DNA from: JAQVXR01 sp050945755
Lineage (GTDB): Bacteria; Bacillota; Dehalobacteriia; Dehalobacteriales; Dehalobacteriaceae
Assembly (NCBI GenBank): GCA_050945755.1
Contig: JBMNTN010000051.1
Span: 1 to 14,378, forward strand
Direction of reading: 5' to 3'
DNA length: 14,378 bases
Every line of letters starts with the position of its first letter. Within the stretch, counting starts at the first letter, position 1. The notes below the pieces were generated by a model, which ran no database searches, was not told the DNA's origin, and saw only the letters and a program-made list of their open reading frames with translations. Below, one piece after another: positions 1 to 7,734 of the stretch. A program made the position numbers and the translations under genes.

Positions 1-42
1 TTTATCACCAACTTGTATAATATTCTCTGCTCTAATTGTACC
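1..42. other. Unassigned AT-rich edge
   Basis: These bases lie outside the hairpins that follow the transhydrogenase operon. I see no coding signal on either strand. A TATAAT-like hexamer is present on the plus strand at 16-21, but any -35 element would be outside the window, so it cannot be called a promoter. Confidence 0.5.
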
Positions 43-94
43 ATAAAAAATGGCCTTAAACCCATTGTTTTCAAGGGATAAGACCATTTTTTAT
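43..94. terminator. Long imperfect hairpin, possible bidirectional terminator
   Basis: The outer arms at 43-53 and 84-94 (ATAAAAAATGG and CCATTTTTTAT) are perfect 11-bp reverse complements. After one mismatch the pairing continues with CTTA (55-58) against TAAG (79-82), then CCC (61-63) against GGG (75-77), around an 11-base loop. A-runs on one side and T-runs on the other make it look like a terminator in both directions. It lies about 30 bases beyond the terminator of the minus-strand operon, so it may back that one up or serve a convergent plus-strand gene outside the window. A remnant of a small mobile element is another possibility. Confidence 0.5.
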
Positions 95-125
95 GCTTTT
101 TGTATTGGACTTTTTCAACAATCTG

Positions 126-152
126 AAAAACCCGGCCCAAGGCCGGGTTTTT
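126..152 (-). terminator. Rho-independent terminator of the stn operon
   Basis: The arms 126-137 and 141-152 are perfect 12-bp complements (AAAAACCCGGCC and GGCCGGGTTTTT) with a three-base loop. The structure begins two bases after the stop codon of the last gene. It is GC-rich in the middle and flanked by A and T runs, so it could act on both strands, but the gene it serves is on the minus strand. Confidence 0.9.
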
Positions 153-154
153 CG

Positions 155-3100
155 TTATCCTATTTTCTTTTCTTTCAAATAATCAACAAAGGTATTCTCC
201 AGATAATCAGTGGTTGTGCGTTCTTTAAAGAGGGGACCTTCCGGTACAACCTGTAGTCTTGCTTTTCCGTCTTCAAAATTGAATCCTTTTCCGTAGAGTA
301 CTGGGCTTCCATCCATCGGCCAGAAAATATCTCTTCCTTCCAAACTTTGAATTCCTTTATATTCAGGTATAGTTACCCCAATTTCATCAAGGATACAATC
401 CGGGCAGCAGTAATCAAGGTTTGCGCCAAATGCATTGGCTATTTCCATGAGCACTTCCCAGTTTTCTACATCAGGAATCGGTGTAATTGCTTGGTTAATT
501 CTTTGGATTCTTCTTTCCGCACTGGTAAAGGTACCTTCAGACTCAGCAAAGCTTACTGCAGGAAGCACGACATCGGCAGCTTTGGCGGTTTCTGTCAAGT
601 GGGTATCCTGAACCACCAAAAGATCCAGACTGCTTAGATCAATGCCGGCAACATCTTCGCCGAAGATATATAATCCCTTAATGGCATTTTCCGCTATTCC
701 CTTAACAATTTCAGCCGCTCCCTTGGTTACACCCATGTCAACAAGGCCTTGGCTGTTTGCTTTTGGTTTCAGCTGTATAATACCATTGCGCGCCTTTCCA
801 ATATGACCGGAAACTACAGCTAAGTTTGCAATTAGCTTGGCAGCATCCGGGGTGATGTTGTTCTGGGCAAAGACTATTATAGCATTTTTAGCTTTACCGT
901 AGACTTCTGCAATTTCTCTTGCATCTTCACCAGGCTCAATGCTTTCCAGACTTTGTTTCAGTTCGTCAAAGCCGACTGCGTTCTGAGGTTGCTCGTTAAT
1001 AGCTGCTTTGAGAATTTCTTTGATAAACTTAATATCATTTTCAGGGTTAACTTTCTTAACTGCCCATTCATCAGCCAGCGTGTCACTGGGATTAATAGTA
1101 ACCAATTTAGCCCCGTTCTTCACTGCTTCCTTGATTTTGAGACCGGCAACAGGATATTCCTTCATAATATCTGAGCCAATGAGAAGAATGGCTTGGGCAG
1201 AAAGCAACTCATCAAAAGTATTGGTGGAAGCATCATACCCAAGGACATCTTGTAAGCCTGCATCAAAACCGTTAAAGGAAAATACGTTTTCTGTCTTTAA
1301 GATATCTTTGCCAAACTTATTGGCAAGGAAGATTTCTTCGTTAGTGTACCGATCGGATACGCTGACTGCTAAAGCATTGCTACCATAGCGGGAAGCAATA
1401 CTCTGAGTTTTCTTGGCAATAAAGAGGAGAACCTCGTCCCAAGATCCTGGCATAAATTCGCCGTCTTTCTTAATAAGCGGCTCGGTGATACGTGTTCCTT
1501 TCTGTCCCATATTAAAGCCAAATCGACCTTTCACACAAAGAAGCCCGTTATCTACCTGGCTTTCCTTATCTGGAACAGATTTAACCAATAGTTCGCCCTT
1601 CGACTTTAAGTTTAAGTTACACCCAACACTGCAATAAGAGCAAATGGTTTTCGTCTCATCAGTATTAAGGGGTACAGACTTGTCTATCGTTAGACGCTCT
1701 TGAAGTGCGCCTGTCGGACAAGCAGCTACGCATTGACCGCAGGACAGACAATCGGTCTCCCTAAGAGGCAGGCCAAATTCCGGCTGAACTATGGTATCGA
1801 ATCCACGGTCCACTAAGCCCAATGCCGTAACTCCCATTACTTCCTCACATACCCGGACGCATAAGCCACACAAGATACACTTATCTGGGTTACGATCGAT
1901 AAAGGGATGGTCATCATGCAGATTTCTATTATGCACTTCACCGGCAACTCGTGCGGGTTTTACATCATACTCATTAGCATATTTAATCAATTTACATTCA
2001 TAAACGTCACCGCAACCGCACTCCAGGCAGCGCATAGCTTCATTCTTTGCCTGCTCATCAGTGTAGCCAAAAACAATTTCTTGGAAATTTGTCTTTCTTT
2101 CTTCAGGAGTTAGATGTGCCATATGGGGGCGGGATATTTTCTCCCGGTCAGCAAAGTCTTCTTCCGTAAGATCTTCCCTTTTGGCATAGTAAGGTTCTTT
2201 ATACGGAATAACTTCTCCGTTTAAATAACTGTTAATAACATCTGCTGCCCGCCTTGCATCTCCAATTGCTTCAATGGCAATACCAGGGCCTTCATTAATG
2301 GCGTCACCACCGGCAAATACACCGGGAATATTAGTCATAAAGGTATGCTCATCCGCTACAATAGTGTTCCATTTGGTCAATTTTACACCATCTAACCCAT
2401 CAGGAACAACCTGCTGACCAATAGCGGCAATAATATTGTCTACATCAATAATTTCTTCCGCCCCGGGAATCGGAACCGGTCTTCGTCGACCACTGGCATC
2501 CGGTTCACCCAATTCCATTTGCTGCAGTTTAATCTTAACAGCTTTTCCATCCTCACCGATAATCTCAATGGGCGCTACAAGGAAGTGGAAAATGACTCCT
2601 TCTTCTTCTGCTTCTATAACTTCGATATCCGCTGCCGGCATCTCTGCCCTTGTCCGGCGGTAAAGCAAGTGAACTTCCTCTGCGCCAAGGCGCACAGCAG
2701 TACGGCAGGCATCCATTGCTGTATTACCGCCACCAACAACAGCAACCTTTTTGCCTAATTTAACTGTTTTGTTCAATGCAATATCTTCTAAAAACTCAAT
2801 ACCACCCAAGACACCTTCCATATCTTCACCAGGGCATCTCATCCCGGAACTTGTCCAGGCACCAATAGCAATATAGACAACATCATAATTTTTTCTTAAA
2901 AAGTCAAATGTTACATCTCGACCAATCTTGGTATTGGTTTTAATCTCGACACCCATGCTTTCGATAATATCTATTTCCTGATCCAGCACTTCCTTAGGCA
3001 ACCTGTACTGGGGAATCCCGTATCTCAACATCCCGCCTGCTTTCGGCATCGCTTCAAATATAACAACTTCGTGACCTTCTTTTGCCAGGTAATAACTTAC

Positions 3101-3721
3101 TGTTAAACCGGCCGGACCACCACCGATCACAGCTACTTTTTTACCGGTAGGTTCTTTGACTCTCGGAAGATAAACATTACCGGAATCCAAATCCGTATCC
3201 GCCGCAAATTGCTTCAACCAGCAGATGGAAATCGGCTCTTCAACCAGCTGTCTGCGGCAGGCGTCCTCACAGGGATGGGGACATACCCGTCCAATACTAG
3301 CTGGAAGAGGCAGCCTGTCTTTAATTACTTCTAAAGCCTCCCGAGGCTGATCGTTTGCTATTAATCCAACGTATCCCTGAATATCCAGATTAGCCGGACA
3401 TGCTAAATGACATGGAGGGCGACAATCCCCCAGGTGATCAGAAAGAAGCAGTTCCAGAGCAACTTTTCTGGAGCCTTTTACCCTTTCCGTATCGGTATGC
3501 ACTACCATACCGTCGGCAATTTCCGTTGCACAAGATCTTAGTAATTTCGGGTTTCCTTCAACTTCTACCACACAAAGCCCACAAGCTCCGTAAATTTTAA
3601 TTCTTTCGTCATAACAAAGGGTTGGTATTTCAATCCCATTTGCTTTTGCCACTTCTAAAATTGTCTGTCCCGGTAGGCCGGTAACCTCTTTTCCATTAAT
3701 ATTCAGCCTATATACTGCCAT
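155..3721 (-). CDS. stnC: StnC-like transhydrogenase subunit: ferredoxin-GltD/NfnB-NuoG fusion
   Basis: The 1188-residue product has these parts in order. Residues 1-75 form a [2Fe-2S] ferredoxin (C36, C47, C50, C64). H96, C100, C104 and C108 follow, overlapping the cysteine-rich start of a GltD/NfnB-like module that also has C147, C151 and C155. An FAD dinucleotide fold lies at 196-225 (GGGPAG) and an NAD(P) fold at 326-358 (GGGNTA, then RRTR, suited to the NADPH 2'-phosphate). Cysteines C565-C576 come next, then two [4Fe-4S] motifs (C615-C625, C658-C668). Last is a molybdopterin-oxidoreductase fold with its own cluster (C694, C697, C701, C729). The region that normally supplies the Mo ligand (about 811-830) has no Cys, Sec or Ser obviously in place, and the chain stops before the usual C-terminal molybdopterin-binding domain. 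It is therefore NuoG-like, not a formate dehydrogenase. The arrangement matches StnC of the Sporomusa-type transhydrogenase, whose GltD-like part handles NADPH. The ATG has a GGGAGGGGAG ribosome site and lies 24 bases after the HydB-like gene. Confidence 0.85.
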   Translation of the reverse strand: MAVYRLNINGKEVTGLPGQTILEVAKANGIEIPTLCYDERIKIYGACGLCVVEVEGNPKLLRSCATEIADGMVVHTDTERVKGSRKVALELLLSDHLGDCRPPCHLACPANLDIQGYVGLIANDQPREALEVIKDRLPLPASIGRVCPHPCEDACRRQLVEEPISICWLKQFAADTDLDSGNVYLPRVKEPTGKKVAVIGGGPAGLTVSYYLAKEGHEVVIFEAMPKAGGMLRYGIPQYRLPKEVLDQEIDIIESMGVEIKTNTKIGRDVTFDFLRKNYDVVYIAIGAWTSSGMRCPGEDMEGVLGGIEFLEDIALNKTVKLGKKVAVVGGGNTAMDACRTAVRLGAEEVHLLYRRTRAEMPAADIEVIEAEEEGVIFHFLVAPIEIIGEDGKAVKIKLQQMELGEPDASGRRRPVPIPGAEEIIDVDNIIAAIGQQVVPDGLDGVKLTKWNTIVADEHTFMTNIPGVFAGGDAINEGPGIAIEAIGDARRAADVINSYLNGEVIPYKEPYYAKREDLTEEDFADREKISRPHMAHLTPEERKTNFQEIVFGYTDEQAKNEAMRCLECGCGDVYECKLIKYANEYDVKPARVAGEVHNRNLHDDHPFIDRNPDKCILCGLCVRVCEEVMGVTALGLVDRGFDTIVQPEFGLPLRETDCLSCGQCVAACPTGALQERLTIDKSVPLNTDETKTICSYCSVGCNLNLKSKGELLVKSVPDKESQVDNGLLCVKGRFGFNMGQKGTRITEPLIKKDGEFMPGSWDEVLLFIAKKTQSIASRYGSNALAVSVSDRYTNEEIFLANKFGKDILKTENVFSFNGFDAGLQDVLGYDASTNTFDELLSAQAILLIGSDIMKEYPVAGLKIKEAVKNGAKLVTINPSDTLADEWAVKKVNPENDIKFIKEILKAAINEQPQNAVGFDELKQSLESIEPGEDAREIAEVYGKAKNAIIVFAQNNITPDAAKLIANLAVVSGHIGKARNGIIQLKPKANSQGLVDMGVTKGAAEIVKGIAENAIKGLYIFGEDVAGIDLSSLDLLVVQDTHLTETAKAADVVLPAVSFAESEGTFTSAERRIQRINQAITPIPDVENWEVLMEIANAFGANLDYCCPDCILDEIGVTIPEYKGIQSLEGRDIFWPMDGSPVLYGKGFNFEDGKARLQVVPEGPLFKERTTTDYLENTFVDYLKEKKIG

Positions 3722-3745
3722 AACCTTTCTCCCCTCCCATCTCTA

Positions 3746-5497
3746 TTAATCAATCATTACCGCACCAAAGCGGCACACGTCAGCACAGTTCCCACATTTA
3801 ATGCAGAGCGCCTGGTCAATGGTATGGGCCTTTTTCTTTTCACCTTTGATCGCTTCCACCGCACATTTTCTCGCACATAGTGTACAACCTGTACATTTAT
3901 CTTCATCAATAGTGAATGTCAAGAGAGCTTTACACTTCTTAGACGGACACTTGTGGTCATAAATGTGTTTTTCGTATTCTTCACGGAAATACCTGACGGT
4001 ACTTTGTGCCGGATTAGGAGCAGACTGGCCAAGACCGCAAAGAGATCCTTCTTTAATCTTTACCGACAGTTCTTCCAAAATTTCGATGTCGCCATCTTTC
4101 CCTTTACCTTCGGAAATTCTGGTGAGAATTTCCAGCATGCGTTTCGTGCCTAAACGACAATGATAGCACTTGCCGCATGATTCCTTTTGGGTAAAATCAA
4201 GAAAGAATTTCGCCATATCCACCATGCAGGTGGTTTCGTCCATAACAATCATCCCGCCGGAGCCCATAATCGCACCAGTTTTAACAATGGATTCATAATC
4301 AACAGGGGTATCAAGCAGTTCCTTCGGAATACAACCGCCGGAAGGACCACCCATCTGCACACCTTTAATTTCCCGATCATCAGTGATGCCGCCACCAATA
4401 TCAAAAATAACCTCACGCAAAGTAATACCCATGGGAACTTCCACCAGACCGCCTCTTTTAATCTTTCCGGCTAAGGCAAATACTTTGGTTCCCTTACTGG
4501 TTTCCGTACCCATCGCAGCAAAAGCAGCTCCTCCGTTAAATAAAATCCAGGGTACGTTAGCGTATGTTTCCACATTGTTAATATTGGTGGGCTGCTGCCA
4601 GTATCCTTTCTGCGCCGGGAACGGAGGTTTTAACCTGGGCATACCGCGCTCTCCTTCAAGAGAAGCAATCAGCGCTGTTTCCTCACCACAGACGAAAGCA
4701 CCTGCCCCAGCCTTTATTCTTAAATCAAAACTGAACTTAGTTCCTAAAATGTTTTTACCAAGTAAGCCCCTTTCCCGGGCTTGGTCAATAGCCATCTCCA
4801 AACGCTTAATAGCGAGGGGATATTCCGCCCGGACATAGAAAACACCCTCAGAAGCCCCAACAGCATATCCGGCAATCATCATACCTTCCATTACACTGTT
4901 AGGGTCACCTTCCAAGAGGCTCCTGTCCATAAAAGCACCTGGATCACCTTCATCAGCATTACAAATAATATATTTAGGTGCTCCCTTTGCATTAAGGGTA
5001 GCATTCCATTTAAACCATGTCGGGAAACCTGCCCCACCACGGCCTCTTAACCCGGAAACTTTTATTTGTTCGATAACTTCCTCTTGGGTCATTTCCTTAA
5101 GACATTTTTTAAAAGCTTCATATCCGTTATTAGCAATGTAATCTTCTATGTTTTCCGGATCAATGTTTCCGCAGTTCCTAAGGGCAACCCTTTTCTGCCT
5201 GGTAAGGAAAGTCATATCATCATCAGAAACAAGAAATTCAGTAACAGGGTTGCCTCCGATAATATGCTCATCCACAATCCTGTCAACAGCTTCCGGAGTT
5301 ACTTTACCATAAAGAAAAACCTGACCTTCTTCATTAAACACCTCAAGTAGCGGTTCATTAAAACACATCCCGATACAGCCGGTTTGTTCGATTTTTATAC
5401 CAAGTCCTTTTTCAGCCAGTTGTTTTTCCAATTCCGCAACTACTTTATTAGCACCCGCAGCAATACCACAGCTTCCCAAGCCAATACGTACTCTCAC
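3746..5497 (-). CDS. stnB: NuoF/HydB-like FMN and NADH-binding bifurcation subunit
   Basis: The product is 583 residues from the chosen start. An N-terminal thioredoxin-like [2Fe-2S] domain (C10, C41, C45) is followed by the 51-kDa FMN/NADH domain: glycine-rich GLRGRGGAGFP at about 149-159, CNADEGDPG at 179-187 and GAGAFVCGEE at 264-273. Next is an SLBB-like segment, then the [4Fe-4S] motif C441-x2-C444-x2-C447 with C487. The tail H511...C517-x4-C522 resembles the zinc site of HydB, and it ends in two [4Fe-4S] motifs (C535-C545, C565-C575). The ferredoxin tail and N-terminal domain mark it as HydB-type, not respiratory NuoF. In HydABC and Stn complexes this FMN subunit, with its NuoE-like partner, is the bifurcating core linking NADH and ferredoxin. 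The longer frame begins at a GTG inside the Shine-Dalgarno sequence, so the GTG nine bases later is preferred. Pipelines would call it nuoF. The StnB letter is inferred from gene order. Confidence 0.87.
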   Translation of the reverse strand: MRVRIGLGSCGIAAGANKVVAELEKQLAEKGLGIKIEQTGCIGMCFNEPLLEVFNEEGQVFLYGKVTPEAVDRIVDEHIIGGNPVTEFLVSDDDMTFLTRQKRVALRNCGNIDPENIEDYIANNGYEAFKKCLKEMTQEEVIEQIKVSGLRGRGGAGFPTWFKWNATLNAKGAPKYIICNADEGDPGAFMDRSLLEGDPNSVMEGMMIAGYAVGASEGVFYVRAEYPLAIKRLEMAIDQARERGLLGKNILGTKFSFDLRIKAGAGAFVCGEETALIASLEGERGMPRLKPPFPAQKGYWQQPTNINNVETYANVPWILFNGGAAFAAMGTETSKGTKVFALAGKIKRGGLVEVPMGITLREVIFDIGGGITDDREIKGVQMGGPSGGCIPKELLDTPVDYESIVKTGAIMGSGGMIVMDETTCMVDMAKFFLDFTQKESCGKCYHCRLGTKRMLEILTRISEGKGKDGDIEILEELSVKIKEGSLCGLGQSAPNPAQSTVRYFREEYEKHIYDHKCPSKKCKALLTFTIDEDKCTGCTLCARKCAVEAIKGEKKKAHTIDQALCIKCGNCADVCRFGAVMID

Positions 5498-5503
5498 CTG
5501 ACA

Positions 5504-5511
5504 CACCTCCT
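5504..5511 (-). promoter_or_regulatory. Ribosome binding site fixing the stnB-like start
   Basis: AGGAGGTG overlaps the stop codon of the upstream gene and lies six bases before the GTG at 5495-5497. The earlier in-frame GTG at 5504-5506 is part of this site and has no upstream spacing of its own, so it is an unlikely start. Confidence 0.8.
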
Positions 5512-6037
5512 AACTATTAGTTTCTTTTTTGTATATTTCTCTAATAACTTTTCGAGCAGATTCCGGCGTTAGTTTTCCGTATGCCTCCCCGTTAATCATC
5601 ATTACCGGGGCTAAGCTGCAGCACCCAAGGCAAGCCACATTTTCTAAGGTAAACAAACGGTCCTCAGTGGTCTCACCGTCTTTAATCTTTAATTCATCAC
5701 TGATAGCGTCTTCAATCTTTTCTGACCCATTAACATGGCAAGCGGTACCCTGGCACAGCATAATTAAATATTTACCTATCGGTTGGAACCTGAATTGAGT
5801 ATAAAAAGTTGCAGCGCCAAGAATCTTAGCAGGTTTAACCCCTATTACATCAGCAATATGCTGCAATGCTCTCCGAGGCAGGTAGCCGTATATCTCCTGG
5901 GTTTTTTGCAGGATGGTTATTAAGCTGCCTTCAATACCTTTATACTCTTTCAACACTTCATCTAACGGTTTGAGATCAACTTCGGTATCCGGAAATCTGT
6001 TTTCAAGCTTGTTCTCTTCTCCGCAACAACATTGCAT
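5510..6037 (-). CDS. stnA: NuoE/HydC-like [2Fe-2S] thioredoxin-fold subunit
   Basis: The 175-residue product has a helical N-terminal half (KGIEGSLITILQKTQEIYGYLP) and a thioredoxin-like [2Fe-2S] domain with the family ligands C95-x4-C100 and C136-x3-C140. An extra C139 gives CLGCC where CLGAC is usual. The start MQCCCGEEN adds a short cysteine-rich extension that the family does not need for its cluster. NuoE/HydC proteins pass electrons to or from the FMN subunit, and here the next gene encodes exactly that partner. With no [FeFe]-hydrogenase gene nearby and an StnC-like fusion downstream, the likely role is in an electron-bifurcating transhydrogenase. The ATG has a strong GGGGGGAGGAG site eight bases upstream. 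Its stop codon sits within the ribosome site of the next gene, implying coupled translation. Automatic annotation would read nuoE. Confidence 0.87.
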   Translation of the reverse strand: MQCCCGEENKLENRFPDTEVDLKPLDEVLKEYKGIEGSLITILQKTQEIYGYLPRRALQHIADVIGVKPAKILGAATFYTQFRFQPIGKYLIMLCQGTACHVNGSEKIEDAISDELKIKDGETTEDRLFTLENVACLGCCSLAPVMMINGEAYGKLTPESARKVIREIYKKETNS

Positions 6038-6097
6038 TTAATCCACTCCTCCCCCCACTTTTTCTAATTACTGGTTTTGTAGTATTCCTAATTTTTA

Positions 6098-6132
6098 AGT
6101 TTACTAAAAAATGCACAAATAAACAATGTCAA
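6098..6132 (-). promoter_or_regulatory. Putative sigma-A promoter of the stn operon
   Basis: A perfect TTGACA lies at 6127-6132 on the minus strand. TTTAGT at 6103-6108 is 18 bases away. An alternative pair is TTGTTT (6121-6126) with TAAACT (6098-6103) at 17 bases. Either would start transcription about 60 bases before the first gene. The -10 matches are only 4 of 6. Confidence 0.45.
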
Positions 6133-6243
6133 ATTTTTACATCTACATAATAAATTTTTTTTTACTTTTTACCTACCCTCCCTATGGTAAAGATTGACAC
6201 CTACTAATTCTAAATAAGTTTATTAATTCCTGCCATAAATATT

Positions 6244-6270
6244 AAAAAACACTGTTCTCATGCAGTGTTT
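6244..6270 (-). terminator. Rho-independent terminator after the TsaD-like gene
   Basis: AAACACTG (6247-6254) pairs perfectly with CAGTGTTT (6263-6270) around an eight-base loop. In the minus-strand direction the stem runs into a T tract (6249-6244). It lies about 80 bases after the stop of the TsaD-like gene and separates that operon from stn. Confidence 0.8.
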
Positions 6271-6348
6271 CATTTTTAATCAATTTTCTTTTATCTTAGG
6301 TTGAATTTTAGTCAAAATTAAGCTGTTAACCAGTCATATGATTTTGTC

Positions 6349-7299
6349 TCAAATCTTTTGGTGGATTGCCAGTCCAATCAAAGCTGGTCCTATAGCATTA
6401 TCTGTCGAATACCTTGGCTCGGCAAAATATAAATTTGCCCCTACCGCGCGATGTTCCAAACGTTTTCGCAATCTCTGCCTAATATACTTGTTTGATGCTA
6501 CCCCTCCAACAATTAAAATATCCTGCAGCCCATGGTCCTGAACAGCTTTTCTTAAAACCTTTTCCAAGGTAGTCGCAATACAGTGTTCCACCGCTCGAGC
6601 TACTAGCCCCCGAGAAATGCCCTGACTTAACAACCTGCGAGCGGCAGTTTCAGGTCCGGAAAAAGAAAACTGATAGCCTTTAACCCCGGTGGGAATGTAA
6701 GGAATATCCTCATTGCGCTCTTGAGCGATCCTTTCCAGATGAGGCCCGGCAGGAAAGGGCATACCCATTTCCACACCAATCCGATCAATAAACTGCCCGG
6801 CATGCAAGTCACCGGTAGCACCCAAAATCTCAATTTTAAATCCTGTTTCTTTCTTCTCAACTCTTAAGACCTCTGACGTTCCACCGGAAAGATGAACAGC
6901 TAAAAAAGTTTTTCTATCCGGTCCTTTTGCTGACCATATTCCTGCCATGATATGGCCTTCCTGGTGGCTGGTTGCAAAAAAAGGCATTCCTTTACTGTGT
7001 GCTACAATTTTCCCCACTCCCTGGGAAACAGTAAACACCGGCATATATGATCCTTTTACCGGACGGGGTCTTGTACTGGCACACACTCCTTTAATTAGGT
7101 TAAAGTCTACATGCCGACTTAATCCTTCAATTAAAAGCGGTATATTCTGAACATGCTGAAAAACTGCAGCAGATTGCTGTAGTCCTCTTTCGCCCGGTTT
7201 AACTTTAAGTAAAAGCCTAGCCTCTTCAATTACTCGCCCATCCCGGTCTACAACCGCCAAAGATGTCGTATAACAACTGGTGTCAATTCCTAGAATCAT
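6349..7299 (-). CDS. Kae1/TsaD-like domain protein (TsaD paralogue)
   Basis: The 316-residue ASKHA-fold protein belongs to the Kae1/TsaD (former O-sialoglycoprotein endopeptidase) family. It keeps the metal-ligand pattern H112-x3-H116 (HQEGH) and a late Asp, D300 (STDNA). It also has a phosphate loop SGGTSE at 138-143 and GVASN at 266-270. It differs from true TsaD: the N-terminal signature reads SCYTTS instead of SCDET, SGGHT is changed to SGGTSE, and it is about 20 residues shorter. TsaD makes the threonylcarbamoyl-adenosine of tRNA. Whether this paralogue does so is doubtful, and its role is unknown. It overlaps the end of nusB by 17 bases and uses a GGAAGG site inside that gene, so the two are translationally linked. 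Confidence 0.8.
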   Translation of the reverse strand: MILGIDTSCYTTSLAVVDRDGRVIEEARLLLKVKPGERGLQQSAAVFQHVQNIPLLIEGLSRHVDFNLIKGVCASTRPRPVKGSYMPVFTVSQGVGKIVAHSKGMPFFATSHQEGHIMAGIWSAKGPDRKTFLAVHLSGGTSEVLRVEKKETGFKIEILGATGDLHAGQFIDRIGVEMGMPFPAGPHLERIAQERNEDIPYIPTGVKGYQFSFSGPETAARRLLSQGISRGLVARAVEHCIATTLEKVLRKAVQDHGLQDILIVGGVASNKYIRQRLRKRLEHRAVGANLYFAEPRYSTDNAIGPALIGLAIHQKI

Positions 7300-7714
7300 T
7301 TTTTCTGCCTTCCATAAATTGAGGATCCCGTTGTATGCTATCTAATATCCCGTTAACAAATTTACCGGAATCTTCACTTCCATAGACCTTTACTAATTCA
7401 ATCGCCTCATTAATGGCTACATTTGAAGGAACGTCAGGAAGATATTTTATCTCAAAAAGTGCCATCCTAATAACATTCTTATCGACGCTTGCCAAACGTT
7501 CAATATCCCATTGGGCAGAATACTTTTTTATCAGGCTGTCAAATTCTTTGATATTATCACATGTGCCTTCCACTAACTTCAAGGCAAAACTTTCGTTCGC
7601 CGGCGACAAACCTGCTTCCTGAAGTGTTTGTTTAGCAATTTCTAAAGAGTTTCGACCTACGTCTATTTGAAAGAGCATTTGAAAAGCCTTTTCCCGAGCC
7701 AAACGTCTACTCAC
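7283..7714 (-). CDS. nusB: Transcription antitermination factor NusB
   Basis: The 143-residue all-helical product has the usual NusB length and landmarks: the N-terminal SRRLAREKAFQMLFQ, and the conserved second half with VDKNVIRMALFEI (77-89), DVPSNVAINEAIELVK (94-109) and GSEDSGKFVNGILD (112-125). NusB binds boxA RNA together with NusE (S10) and promotes readthrough of rRNA operons. The start is GTG with an AAGGAGG site seven bases upstream. It lies 20 bases after the DUF2273 gene. The TsaD-like gene begins inside its 3' end. Confidence 0.95.
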   Translation of the reverse strand: MSRRLAREKAFQMLFQIDVGRNSLEIAKQTLQEAGLSPANESFALKLVEGTCDNIKEFDSLIKKYSAQWDIERLASVDKNVIRMALFEIKYLPDVPSNVAINEAIELVKVYGSEDSGKFVNGILDSIQRDPQFMEGRKNDSRN

Positions 7715-7734
7715 GAAAGTGCCTCCTTGTTTTT

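Larger units (their letters stand above)
6038..6348. other. Intergenic region between the two minus-strand operons
   Basis: This 311-base AT-rich gap holds the terminator of the upstream operon (6244-6270) and the putative stn promoter (6098-6132). An isolated AGGGAGGG at 6176-6183 resembles a ribosome site, but no open frame of useful length follows it on the minus strand. A small palindrome, AATTTT-N4-AAAATT, lies at about 6304-6319. I see no RNA gene. Confidence 0.6.

Noticed and set aside
101..125. Insertion-sequence terminal repeat (GGACTTTTTCAACAATCTG)
   Set aside because: The motif recalls some transposon ends, but there is no transposase, no partner repeat and no target duplication in the window.
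1008..1388. Plus-strand open frame of 126 codons
   Set aside because: It lies fully antisense inside the StnC-like gene and its serine-rich translation looks like a shadow of that coding strand.
155..3721. NAD-dependent formate dehydrogenase alpha subunit
   Set aside because: No catalytic Cys or in-frame TGA for selenocysteine is seen at the Mo-ligand region, and the C-terminal cofactor domain is missing.
4383..4838. Plus-strand open frame of 151 codons
   Set aside because: It is antisense to the HydB-like gene, whose domains are intact through this stretch. The translation shows no recognisable family and no ribosome site was evident.
155..6037. Respiratory complex I (nuoEFG) fragment
   Set aside because: There are no membrane subunits. 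The NuoF-like protein has HydB-type extensions, and the third protein contains a GltD/NfnB module that NuoG lacks.
6098..6126. Rex-like redox operator at the stn promoter
   Set aside because: GTTTA and TAAAC arms with a TTGTG half-site are present on the minus strand. The match to a full Rex palindrome is too poor to call in an AT-rich region.
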